Origin: Clostridiales bacterium
GTDB taxonomy: Bacteria > Bacillota_A > Clostridia > Oscillospirales > Oscillospiraceae
DNA length: 18,652 nucleotides
NCBI GenBank assembly: GCA_022777455.1
Contig: JALFGI010000311.1
Span: 1 to 18,652, forward strand
Reading direction: 5' to 3'
Shown: positions 8,137-14,856 of the stretch, in pieces
Numbering within the stretch: the stretch's first letter is position 1
Layout of the letters: every line of letters starts with the position of its first letter
The notes under the pieces: generated by a model
Databases searched by the model: none
Told to the model about the DNA's origin: nothing
What the model saw: only the letters and a program-made list of their open reading frames with translations
Translations under genes and position numbers: made by a program

Positions 8137-9201
8137 TTACGGTTTGGTGCGCAGCAGCTCTTTGATGGCGGCAATCAGTGCTTCCATCTGCTCCAAGCTT
8201 CCAATGGTGATGCGGTTGTAGTCCTTCAGCCGGGGTGTTTCAAAGTGGCGTACCAGAATGCCCCTTGCCTTCAGGTCCAGATACAGTGCCTGGCCGGGAT
8301 AGTCCGGCGCGGCGGCAAAGACGAAATTGGCTTTGGAATCAATCACCCGGAAGCCGAGATCACGAAGCTGCCGGGTGGTCCAATCCCGGATTTCGGCAAT
8401 GGCGGCGCAGTTTTTCCGGAAGTAGTCCGTATCCTTCAAAGCGCCCACGCCTGCGGCCATGGTGGCGGAGTTGATGTTGTAGGGATTGGTGGAATACTTT
8501 ATGGTATTCAAATCCCCGATCAGTTCTTTGCAGCCGATGCCGAAACCCAGCCGTGCACCGGCCATGGAGCGGGACTTGGAAAAGGTCTGGGTGACGAGGA
8601 GGTTGCTGTATTTTCGGATGAGGGGGATAGCGCTTTCTCCGCCAAAGTCCACGTAGGCCTCGTCGATCACCACCACATTGTCCGGGTTGGAGGCGGCGAT
8701 CCGCTCGATGTCGGCCAGGGAAATGGTCAGCCCGGTGGGGGCGTTGGGATTGGCAATGAAAATGGTTTTATGGATGCCCACATAGTCCTCCACCCGAAGG
8801 GAAAAGTCCTCCGCCAGGGGAATCGTCTCATAGGGAATGCCGTTCAAATCTGCGAAGACAGGATAGAAACCGTAGGTGATGTCCGGGAATGCGGCGGGAT
8901 GGTCCCGGTCGCAGAAGGCCATGAAGGCGAAATTCAGAATTTCATCACTGCCGTTGGTAAAGAGAATTTCGTCTTTCTCAATGCCGTAGTATTCGCAGGC
9001 CGCCGTAACCAGCTCCCGGCACTCCGGGTCGGAGTAGAGTTGAAAGTTCTCCGCTGCCTTCGCCGCCAGCTCCACCGCCAGGGGAGAGGGAGGAAAAGGG
9101 GATTCGTTGGTATTCAGCTTGATGTACTGCATTTGCTTGGGCTGCTCTCCCGGGGTGTAGGGTACCAGGGAGGCATATTTTTCACTGAAAAAGCGGCTCA
9201 T
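8137..9201 (-). CDS. hisC: Histidinol-phosphate aminotransferase
   Basis: HisC is a PLP enzyme of the aspartate aminotransferase fold. It converts imidazole acetol phosphate and glutamate to histidinol phosphate. It is 354 residues long. Visible features are KLNTNESPFPPSP (28-40), TNGSDEIL (82-89), NPNAPTG (151-157), DEAYVDF (180-186), the Schiff-base Lys209 in TQTFSKSRSMAGARLG, and the phosphate-binding Arg217 in the same block. The ATG at 9201 overlaps the hisD stop as ATGA. Some HisC enzymes also act on aromatic amino acids; the his-operon position makes histidine synthesis the main role. Confidence 0.95.
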   Translation of the reverse strand: MSRFFSEKYASLVPYTPGEQPKQMQYIKLNTNESPFPPSPLAVELAAKAAENFQLYSDPECRELVTAACEYYGIEKDEILFTNGSDEILNFAFMAFCDRDHPAAFPDITYGFYPVFADLNGIPYETIPLAEDFSLRVEDYVGIHKTIFIANPNAPTGLTISLADIERIAASNPDNVVVIDEAYVDFGGESAIPLIRKYSNLLVTQTFSKSRSMAGARLGFGIGCKELIGDLNTIKYSTNPYNINSATMAAGVGALKDTDYFRKNCAAIAEIRDWTTRQLRDLGFRVIDSKANFVFAAAPDYPGQALYLDLKARGILVRHFETPRLKDYNRITIGSLEQMEALIAAIKELLRTKP

Positions 9202-10481
9202 GCTTCTTCCTCCCGGGTGCGGATCAGGGCGCTTCTGGCGTGGCCGGTGAGGCCCTCGGCTCTGGCAAAATAAGCAACATCATCGGCGACATTGGCCAAA
9301 GCATCTCTGGTAAAGTAGGTGTACTGCATTTTCTTCACGAAATCGTCCACGCTCAAAGGGCTGGAGAACCGGGCGGTGCCGCTGGTGGGCAGAGTGTGGT
9401 TGGGACCTGCCAGATAATCTCCCAATGCCTCGGGACAGTTGCGGCCCATAAACACGGAACCGGCATGACGGACCTTGGACAGATAGTCAAAGGGCTGGTC
9501 CACACACAGCTCCAGGTGCTCCGGAGCGATTTCGTTGGCAATTTCAATGGCCTTGTTCAGATTATCAGCAACGATAATCTTGCCATTGTTGTCAATGGAG
9601 ACCCGGGCAATTTCTGCACGCTCCAGCTTCGGAATCTGGATCTCCAGTTCCGCCTGGACAGCCTTTGCCAGTTCCATGGAGTCGGTGACAAGCACGGCAC
9701 TGGCCAGCTTGTCGTGCTCCGCCTGGGAAAGAAGGTCCGCAGCCACGTGGCGGGGATCGGTCTTGCCGTCGGAGACAATGAGAATCTCACTGGGGCCGGC
9801 GATCATGTCGATGGAAACCTGACCGTATACCTGACGCTTGGCCTCTGCCACAAAGGCATTGCCGGGGCCCACAATTTTATCCACCTTGGGAATGCTCTCA
9901 GTGCCGTAGGCCAAAGCAGCAATGGCCTGGGCTCCGCCCACCTTGAATATTTTATCCACTCCCGCAATTCTTGCGGCGGCCAGAATGGCGGGATTGACCT
10001 TTCCCTGGGCGTTGGGCGGGGTGACCATGACGATCTCCTTTACACCGGCGATTCTGGCGGGAAGGGTGTCCATCAGCACGGTGGAGGGGTACGCCGCTGT
10101 GCCCCCGGGGACGTACAAACCGACCCGGTCAATGGGAATGACCTTTTGCCCCATGACAATTCCGTCATCCTCATTGAGGATAAAGCTGTTTCGCTTCTGA
10201 CGGGAGTGGAACTTGGAGATATTGGAGGCTGCCCGCTGCAGCACCTGCTTGAGCCTGGGATCAAAGGAGGACAGGGCTTCCTGGAATTCTTCCTCTGTTA
10301 CCTGCAAATTGGTCAGCTCGGCTTTGTCAAATTTTTTGGTATATTCCAGCAGGGCTTCATCTCCCCGGCGCCGGACATCCTGGATGATTCCCGTCACAAT
10401 GTCCGAAACATTGGCGGTGGGTTCCGTCCGGGCGAAAATCTCCTGGTTGGGTACTTCTCCATATGGATAAATGCGAATCAT
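9198..10481 (-). CDS. hisD: Histidinol dehydrogenase
   Basis: HisD is a zinc enzyme that oxidises histidinol to histidine in two NAD-dependent steps, the end of the pathway. It is 427 residues, the normal length. Residues matching the known active site are all present: zinc ligands Q253 and H256 (SQAEHDK), D355 (ALGDYLAGPNHT) and H414 (GLTGHARSA), and the catalytic pair E321-H322 (APEHLEL). The signature GPGNAFVAEAKRQVYGQVSI (205-224) is intact. The ATG at 10481 overlaps the hisG stop by 4 bases. Confidence 0.96.
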   Translation of the reverse strand: MIRIYPYGEVPNQEIFARTEPTANVSDIVTGIIQDVRRRGDEALLEYTKKFDKAELTNLQVTEEEFQEALSSFDPRLKQVLQRAASNISKFHSRQKRNSFILNEDDGIVMGQKVIPIDRVGLYVPGGTAAYPSTVLMDTLPARIAGVKEIVMVTPPNAQGKVNPAILAAARIAGVDKIFKVGGAQAIAALAYGTESIPKVDKIVGPGNAFVAEAKRQVYGQVSIDMIAGPSEILIVSDGKTDPRHVAADLLSQAEHDKLASAVLVTDSMELAKAVQAELEIQIPKLERAEIARVSIDNNGKIIVADNLNKAIEIANEIAPEHLELCVDQPFDYLSKVRHAGSVFMGRNCPEALGDYLAGPNHTLPTSGTARFSSPLSVDDFVKKMQYTYFTRDALANVADDVAYFARAEGLTGHARSALIRTREEEA

Positions 10482-11113
10482 TTTGTTTTCTCCAACAGCT
10501 GCGCAGTGCAGCGGACAATGTTTTCAATGACATCACTTTTGAATTTATAGCTGGCTTTGTTGGCAATCAGCCGGGCGCTGATGGGCACCACGTCCTCCAG
10601 CACGGTCAGATCGTTCTCCCGCAGGGTAGCGCCGGTTTCCACGATATCCACGATCACATCGGACAGCCCCAGAATGGGGGCCAGCTCGATGGAGCCATTT
10701 AAGTGGATGATGTCAATGTCCCGGCCCTTGGACAGGTAGAAGCTGCCTGCAATATTGGAAAATTTGGTGGCCACCCGCAGGGTCCTGCCCGGGTCGTCCC
10801 GGAAATCCTTTTTCGCGGCCACGGCCATTTTGCACTTTCCGATGCCCAGATCCAGCAACTCGTAGATGTCCGGTTCATATTCCAGCAGAATGTCTTTTCC
10901 GGCCACGCCGATGTCGGCGGCGCCCCGCTCCACGTAGATGGCCACGTCCGAGGGCTTGACCCAGAAATAACGAACCTGAGCATCTTTGTTTTCAAAAATC
11001 AGCTTTCGGTTTGCTTCGTGGATGGAGGGGCAGGGGAAACCCGCCGCCTCGAAAATGGACAATACCTTTTCGCCCAATCGTCCCTTAGGCAGGGCAATGT
11101 TCAGAAGTTCCAT
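10478..11113 (-). CDS. hisG: ATP phosphoribosyltransferase catalytic subunit, short form
   Basis: HisG joins ATP and PRPP to make phosphoribosyl-ATP, the committed and feedback-controlled step. At 211 residues it is the short form (HisGS), which lacks the C-terminal regulatory domain and needs HisZ. Visible motifs are LNIALPKGRLGEKVL (4-18), ERGAADIGVAGKDIL (62-76) and the PRPP-binding region around 152-168 (SDVIVDIVETGATLREN). The gene directly upstream is hisZ, separated by 3 bases, which fits the two-subunit enzyme. The 3' end overlaps hisD by 4 bases. Confidence 0.95.
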   Translation of the reverse strand: MELLNIALPKGRLGEKVLSIFEAAGFPCPSIHEANRKLIFENKDAQVRYFWVKPSDVAIYVERGAADIGVAGKDILLEYEPDIYELLDLGIGKCKMAVAAKKDFRDDPGRTLRVATKFSNIAGSFYLSKGRDIDIIHLNGSIELAPILGLSDVIVDIVETGATLRENDLTVLEDVVPISARLIANKASYKFKSDVIENIVRCTAQLLEKTK

Positions 11114-11116
11114 GGA

Positions 11117-12205
11117 TTACGCCCCGCCTTTCTTCATGGTCACCAGCTGCCGGTAGCGGATTCCGGGGGGAATCTGCCGCTGGAGCAGAATGCTTTCGCC
11201 GGAGCCGGTGAGCTGTTTGGCTTTTGCCTCGATTTCGGAGATGGTACAGCCTTCGTCATAAACCAGCAGGGTATCCACATCGTATTCCGTCCTGGAAGGG
11301 GTGTACTGTTCCAGAATATCCAGGTAGACGGCGAAGCCGATGGCACCGGACTGCCGCTTCATTTTTTTCATCATGCTGTCGTACTGGCCGCCGGAGAGCA
11401 TGGCAGAGGGAACGCCCTGGGCGAAGCCCTTGAACACGAAGCCGTTGTAATACTGGGGATCGCTGACGGCGCTGAAATCAATGCGGATCAAATTATGGTA
11501 TTTTCCCGCGTTCAGGGCTTTCACAATCCGCAGGAACCGGGCCAGTTCTTCTTCCCTGGCAATGCCGGTCAGCAGTGCCTCCACCGTGGGCAGCACCTGA
11601 TCCGGTGCGCCGTAGAGGGAGGCAAGACGGCGGAGCAGCCCGGTGTTTTCCTGGCTGACACCCAGCTGGAGGCAGATGCTTTGCAGCTCGTGCAGGTTCT
11701 TTTCTCCGATGCAGCGAATGATCCGGTTTTGTTCTCCTTCGGGAACGCCTGCGTGGCGGATGGCATCGGACAACAGCCCCAAATGGGAGATTTCCAGGAT
11801 ACAGCTGCGCCGGGTGCAGGTCAGGCTCTCGGCGGCCAGCTTCAGCACCTCATAGATGCAGTACTCGTCAATTTCGCCGATGGCCTCCAGGCCCACCTGC
11901 ATGATCTCTTTGAAGCTGTGGGTGCCTTTGGAAACACGGTAGACATTTTCATTGTAATAGAGCTTGCGGATGCCCGGCTCGTCCCGGGTGTTTTTCACAA
12001 TGGAAAGGGTGACGTCCGGCTTCAGAGCCATGAGCTTTCCGCCCACATCGGTGAAGGTAATGACGGAATCGGAAATGAGGAAATCCTTGTTTTTGGCATA
12101 CAGGTCGTATTCCTCAAATTTGTTCATCTTGTATCGGCTATAGCCGTAGCGGCTGTAAAGGCTGCGCAGGGCAGAGGAAAAAGCTTCGGTTGGCAGGCTT
12201 GTCAT
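11117..12205 (-). CDS. hisZ: ATP phosphoribosyltransferase regulatory subunit
   Basis: HisZ is a histidyl-tRNA synthetase-like protein without aminoacylation activity. It forms a hetero-octamer with short HisG and mediates histidine feedback. It is 362 residues long. The HisRS-like fold shows in YSRYKMNKFEEYDLY (22-36), FTDVGGKLMALKPDVT (51-66, the motif-2-like region) and IRKLYYNENVYR. It is too short for a true HisRS, which has about 420 residues with an anticodon-binding domain, and it sits next to short hisG. The ATG at 12205 has AAGGAG nine bases upstream. It is the first gene of the operon, with the promoter at 12277-12305. Confidence 0.93.
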   Translation of the reverse strand: MTSLPTEAFSSALRSLYSRYGYSRYKMNKFEEYDLYAKNKDFLISDSVITFTDVGGKLMALKPDVTLSIVKNTRDEPGIRKLYYNENVYRVSKGTHSFKEIMQVGLEAIGEIDEYCIYEVLKLAAESLTCTRRSCILEISHLGLLSDAIRHAGVPEGEQNRIIRCIGEKNLHELQSICLQLGVSQENTGLLRRLASLYGAPDQVLPTVEALLTGIAREEELARFLRIVKALNAGKYHNLIRIDFSAVSDPQYYNGFVFKGFAQGVPSAMLSGGQYDSMMKKMKRQSGAIGFAVYLDILEQYTPSRTEYDVDTLLVYDEGCTISEIEAKAKQLTGSGESILLQRQIPPGIRYRQLVTMKKGGA

Positions 12206-12275
12206 GGGCGGATACTCCTTGCACTCAGGTCATCCTGCGGTGAAGAGGCAGAACGACCATGTTCTATCTGGATGA

Positions 12276-12295
12276 TACTTTATCACGCTAAAGTA
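12276..12295. promoter_or_regulatory. Candidate operator of the histidine operon (palindrome)
   Basis: A perfect inverted repeat, TACTTTA-N6-TAAAGTA, covers the -10 box and 13 of the 17 spacer bases of the his promoter. Its position fits a repressor site. In Firmicutes a TrpR/YerC-family repressor named HisR is known for his operons and is a reasonable guess, but I did not compare the site with a motif model. No regulator gene for it lies in the window. Confidence 0.6.
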
Positions 12296-12305
12296 ATAAA
12301 GTCAA
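12277..12305 (-). promoter_or_regulatory. Promoter of the histidine operon
   Basis: On the minus strand, TTGACT (12300-12305) is followed after exactly 17 bases by TAAAGT (12277-12282), with TGA directly before the latter as an extended -10. These match the sigma-A consensus at 5/6 and 4/6. A start near 12270 would give a leader of about 65 bases before hisZ. That leader has no room for a T-box riboswitch and no run of His codons, so control is more likely at initiation, through the palindrome that overlaps the -10 box. Confidence 0.7.
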
Positions 12306-12451
12306 TCCTTTTCCAACAGGGGGAGAAAATTCCATCGTCTTGCCCAAGGTTTGGGGGGAATGGATTGCTTCTTTTGTACATATGGAGAAACGGAGTCGAT
12401 TTCGGTTTGCTTCTACCGGATAAAACCGGACTTTTCTCAATTTTTCGCCCA

Positions 12452-12479
12452 TTGACACGGGGGAAAAGGTTGGTATAAT
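12452..12479 (+). promoter_or_regulatory. Consensus sigma-A promoter of the MATE gene
   Basis: TTGACA (12452-12457) and TATAAT (12474-12479) both match the consensus perfectly, with a 16-base spacer. Transcription would start near 12486, about 25 bases before the chosen ATG. The promoter also shows that the in-frame ATG at 12478, which overlaps the -10 box, cannot be the start codon of this transcript. Confidence 0.85.
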
Positions 12480-12510
12480 GGGAGAAAACAAGGAAAAGAG
12501 ATTGATATTG

Positions 12511-13887
12511 ATGCACATGCAGCATAAAAAATCCACTGCCAGGGACATGACCCAGGGCTCCATTATCAAGCAGCTGGTTCTTTTCGCCCTTCCTCTGATG
12601 CTGGGCAATGTATTTCAGATGCTTTATAACACGGTAGACTCTGTGGTGGTGGGAAATTTTGTCGGTACCCAGGCATTGGCTGCGGTGGGCTCCACCACCA
12701 TGATTGTGAACATCATGGTGTTCTTTTTCAACGGCTTCTCCACCGGCGCCAGCGTGGTCATCGCCCGCCGGTTCGGTGCCAGGGATACGGAACGCCTCCA
12801 TACTGCCATCCAGACTACCATGGCCACTACCTTCATCCTCGCGGTGTTCTTTACGGTGATCGGCCTGATCGGTGTGAAACCCATGCTCCGCTTTATGGTG
12901 ACCCCGGATGATGTATTCGGTGAGGCAGCCATTTATCTGCGGATCTACATTGGCGGTTTTTCGGGCCTGGTGATTTACAATATGTGCAGCGGTATCCTTC
13001 GGGCTGTGGGTGATACCACGAGACCTCTGTATTTCCTGATTTTGACCAGCGTGCTGAATATCATCCTGGACCTGTTTTTCGTGCTGAAGCTCCGGGCGGG
13101 AATCGCCGGCGTCGCTTATGCCACCATCATTTCCCAGTTTGTTTCTGCCGGACTGACGCTGCTTCTGCTCACCCGCACCAAGGATATCTACCGGCTGGAC
13201 TGGAAGGGTCTGAAAGTCAATGGTCAGGTCCTCCGGGAGATCGTGTCGGTGGGACTGCCTGCGGCCATTCAGAGCGTGATTACCTCCTTCTCCAATGTGT
13301 TTGTCCAGTCCTACATCAATTCCTTCGGCTCCATCTGTATGGCGGGCTGGAGCGCTTACAACAAGCTGGATCAGTTCGTGCTTCTGCCCATGCAGAGCCT
13401 CGCCATGGCGGCAACCACCTTTGTCAGCCAGAACATGGGCGCCGGACAGGAGAAGCGAGCAGGCAAGGGCACTGTGGCCACGGTCAGCCTGTCCGTGGGC
13501 GTGACAGGGGTGATCATCCTGCTTGTGTGCATTTTTGCGGCACCTGCTATGTCCCTGTTTACCCCGGATGAAGCGGTGATTGAATTCGGCGTCCTGTTTG
13601 TACGGACCAATTTCGTCTTCCTTCTGTTTAACTGTGTCAACCACGTGCTGGCCGGTGCCCTCCGGGGCCGGGGAGACTCCACCGCGCCTATGGCCATCAT
13701 GCTGCTCACCTTTGTGGGCCTGCGGCAGACCTACCTGTTCATCATGACCCATTTCATTTCCAATACCCCCATGGCGGTGGGGTTTGGCTACCCGGTGGGC
13801 TGGATGGCCTGCTGTGTGATCGAAGTAACCTATTATTTCGTCAAATGGGGTCGGAAAAGGCCTGAGATGCTGCAGGATGTTCAATAA
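12511..13887 (+). CDS. MATE-family multidrug/organic cation efflux protein
   Basis: An integral membrane transporter of 458 residues. MATE proteins export drugs, dyes or metabolites using a sodium or proton gradient. About twelve hydrophobic segments are visible in two similar halves. The N-terminal block (IIKQLVLFALPLMLGNVFQM, then LYNTVDSVVVGNFVG, QALAAVGS) is diagnostic of the family, and the second half repeats the pattern (LPAAIQSVITSFSNVFVQSY, then MAATTFVSQNMGAGQ). The ATG at 12511 was chosen because the upstream in-frame ATG (12478) overlaps the -10 box; ATG 12517 is also possible. The ribosome site is weak (GGAAAAGAG). It has its own promoter and terminator and stands alone, so the substrate cannot be inferred. 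Confidence 0.93.
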   Translation: MHMQHKKSTARDMTQGSIIKQLVLFALPLMLGNVFQMLYNTVDSVVVGNFVGTQALAAVGSTTMIVNIMVFFFNGFSTGASVVIARRFGARDTERLHTAIQTTMATTFILAVFFTVIGLIGVKPMLRFMVTPDDVFGEAAIYLRIYIGGFSGLVIYNMCSGILRAVGDTTRPLYFLILTSVLNIILDLFFVLKLRAGIAGVAYATIISQFVSAGLTLLLLTRTKDIYRLDWKGLKVNGQVLREIVSVGLPAAIQSVITSFSNVFVQSYINSFGSICMAGWSAYNKLDQFVLLPMQSLAMAATTFVSQNMGAGQEKRAGKGTVATVSLSVGVTGVIILLVCIFAAPAMSLFTPDEAVIEFGVLFVRTNFVFLLFNCVNHVLAGALRGRGDSTAPMAIMLLTFVGLRQTYLFIMTHFISNTPMAVGFGYPVGWMACCVIEVTYYFVKWGRKRPEMLQDVQ

Positions 13888-13896
13888 GCTTTAAAA

Positions 13897-13925
13897 ATCC
13901 CGTTTCCGGTTTTCGGAAACGGGAT
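13897..13925. terminator. Bidirectional terminator between the MATE gene and the LysR gene
   Basis: A perfect 12-bp stem (ATCCCGTTTCCG / CGGAAACGGGAT) around loop GTTTT. It is followed by ACTTTTATG on the plus strand, and on the minus strand by TTTTTAA. It lies 9 bases after the MATE stop and 4 bases beyond the LysR stop, so it can serve both converging genes. Its design matches the argF/hisIE hairpin, including the same GTTTT loop. Confidence 0.85.
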
Positions 13926-13929
13926 ACTT

Positions 13930-14823
13930 TTATGATGTACGGAATTCTTTTTCCACGCAGTATTTCAAAACGGAATCCATCTGGGGAGAGAGCCATTTGT
14001 CCCGATGGTGCAGCAGCTGCTTCCAGATGTTCACCTGAATTTCCGGAACATCCAGGTAAACCAGCTTCCCGGCCTTCACGGCTTTCTCGGTCACGAAATC
14101 CGGCAGGAAGGAAACCCCCACACCTTGCTGCACCAGATCGCAAATCAGGTAGGGATTGCCGATCTCCAGCACGGGAATGATTTCCAGAGATTGCTGGGCC
14201 AGCTGCTCATCCAGCAGACGGCGGTAGCTCATGCCCTTTTCCGTGAGAATGAAGGGGTGCTGCACCAGCTCCCGGGCGGGAATCTGAACCAGGCTTGCCA
14301 GGGGAGAGGAGGCGGCCGCCACAAAATGGTGCTCCACCTTTTCCTCCCGGACGATGACGTATTCGGTGTTGTAGATGTGGCTTTCCAAGGTGAGAATGGC
14401 ATCCACTTCGTTATGATCCAGCAGACGGAACATCTCTTCCGTACCTGCGGCTATGATTTTCAGGCTGATACCGGGGTGGGCCTGGAGAAACTGCTGGAAA
14501 TTGTCCTCCAGCAGGGAATTGCACAGGGAATCCGACATGGCCACCCGGATGCGGACGGAGCGGGTGCTGTCCGACTGGATGTTCTGCTTCAGCTCGGCGG
14601 TCAGCTTATTGATCTGGTGGGCGTAGGCCAGCACTTCCCGGCCCTTTTCCGTAAGCACGACAGTGCGGTTGATGCGCTCGAAGAGAGGAAATTCCAGTTC
14701 CTCCTCCAACTGGCGGATTTGAAAGGAAATGGTGGACTGGGAGCAGCCCAGGGCCACGCCGGCTTTTGTAAAGCTGCCCAGCTCCGCTACATGGATAAAG
14801 GTGGTCAGGTTTTTCAGGTCCAT
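13930..14823 (-). CDS. LysR-family transcriptional regulator
   Basis: A DNA-binding regulator of 297 residues, the usual LysR length. The winged helix-turn-helix domain is at about 1-60 (MDLKNLTTFIHVAELGSFTK, then GCSQSTISFQIRQLEEELEF and LFERINRTVVLTEKGREVL). It is followed by a linker helix and an effector-binding domain from about 90 to the end. GGAGGTGA precedes the ATG at 14823. It lies 33 bases downstream of the serine dehydratase gene on the same strand, so it is probably co-transcribed with it. Most LysR regulators are divergent from their targets, so this arrangement is less typical. Serine metabolism is a plausible target, inferred from position only, and the effector is unknown. 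Confidence 0.92.
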   Translation of the reverse strand: MDLKNLTTFIHVAELGSFTKAGVALGCSQSTISFQIRQLEEELEFPLFERINRTVVLTEKGREVLAYAHQINKLTAELKQNIQSDSTRSVRIRVAMSDSLCNSLLEDNFQQFLQAHPGISLKIIAAGTEEMFRLLDHNEVDAILTLESHIYNTEYVIVREEKVEHHFVAAASSPLASLVQIPARELVQHPFILTEKGMSYRRLLDEQLAQQSLEIIPVLEIGNPYLICDLVQQGVGVSFLPDFVTEKAVKAGKLVYLDVPEIQVNIWKQLLHHRDKWLSPQMDSVLKYCVEKEFRTS

Positions 14824-14856
14824 TTCTTCACCTCCAAGAAACGTGGCAAAAAGTGA

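Larger units (their letters stand above)
12206..12510. other. Divergent intergenic region between hisZ and the MATE gene
   Basis: This 305-base stretch holds the his promoter and palindrome near its left side and the MATE promoter at its right end. The middle (about 12306-12451) is AT-richer than the flanking genes. It contains only weak symmetry, such as CCGG-ATAAAA-CCGG near 12420, and no gene that I can support. Long open frames on both strands that cross this region have no recognisable protein sequence and are shadows of the neighbouring genes. Confidence 0.7.

Noticed and set aside
12225..12260. Possible short leader peptide (MVVLPLHRRMT) in the hisZ leader
   Set aside because: It has only one His codon and no ribosome site, and no paired attenuator and terminator stems follow, so classical histidine attenuation is not supported.
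10703..12478. Long plus-strand open frame (591 codons) opposite hisG and hisZ
   Set aside because: It shows no protein-like motif and lies opposite two well-supported genes. The same applies to the plus-strand frames opposite hisC (8074-9273) and hisD (9240-10550).
12283..13884. Minus-strand open frame (533 codons) opposite the MATE gene
   Set aside because: The sequence is His/Gly/Asp-rich without family resemblance, the opposite strand codes for an obvious MATE protein, and the start lacks a ribosome site.
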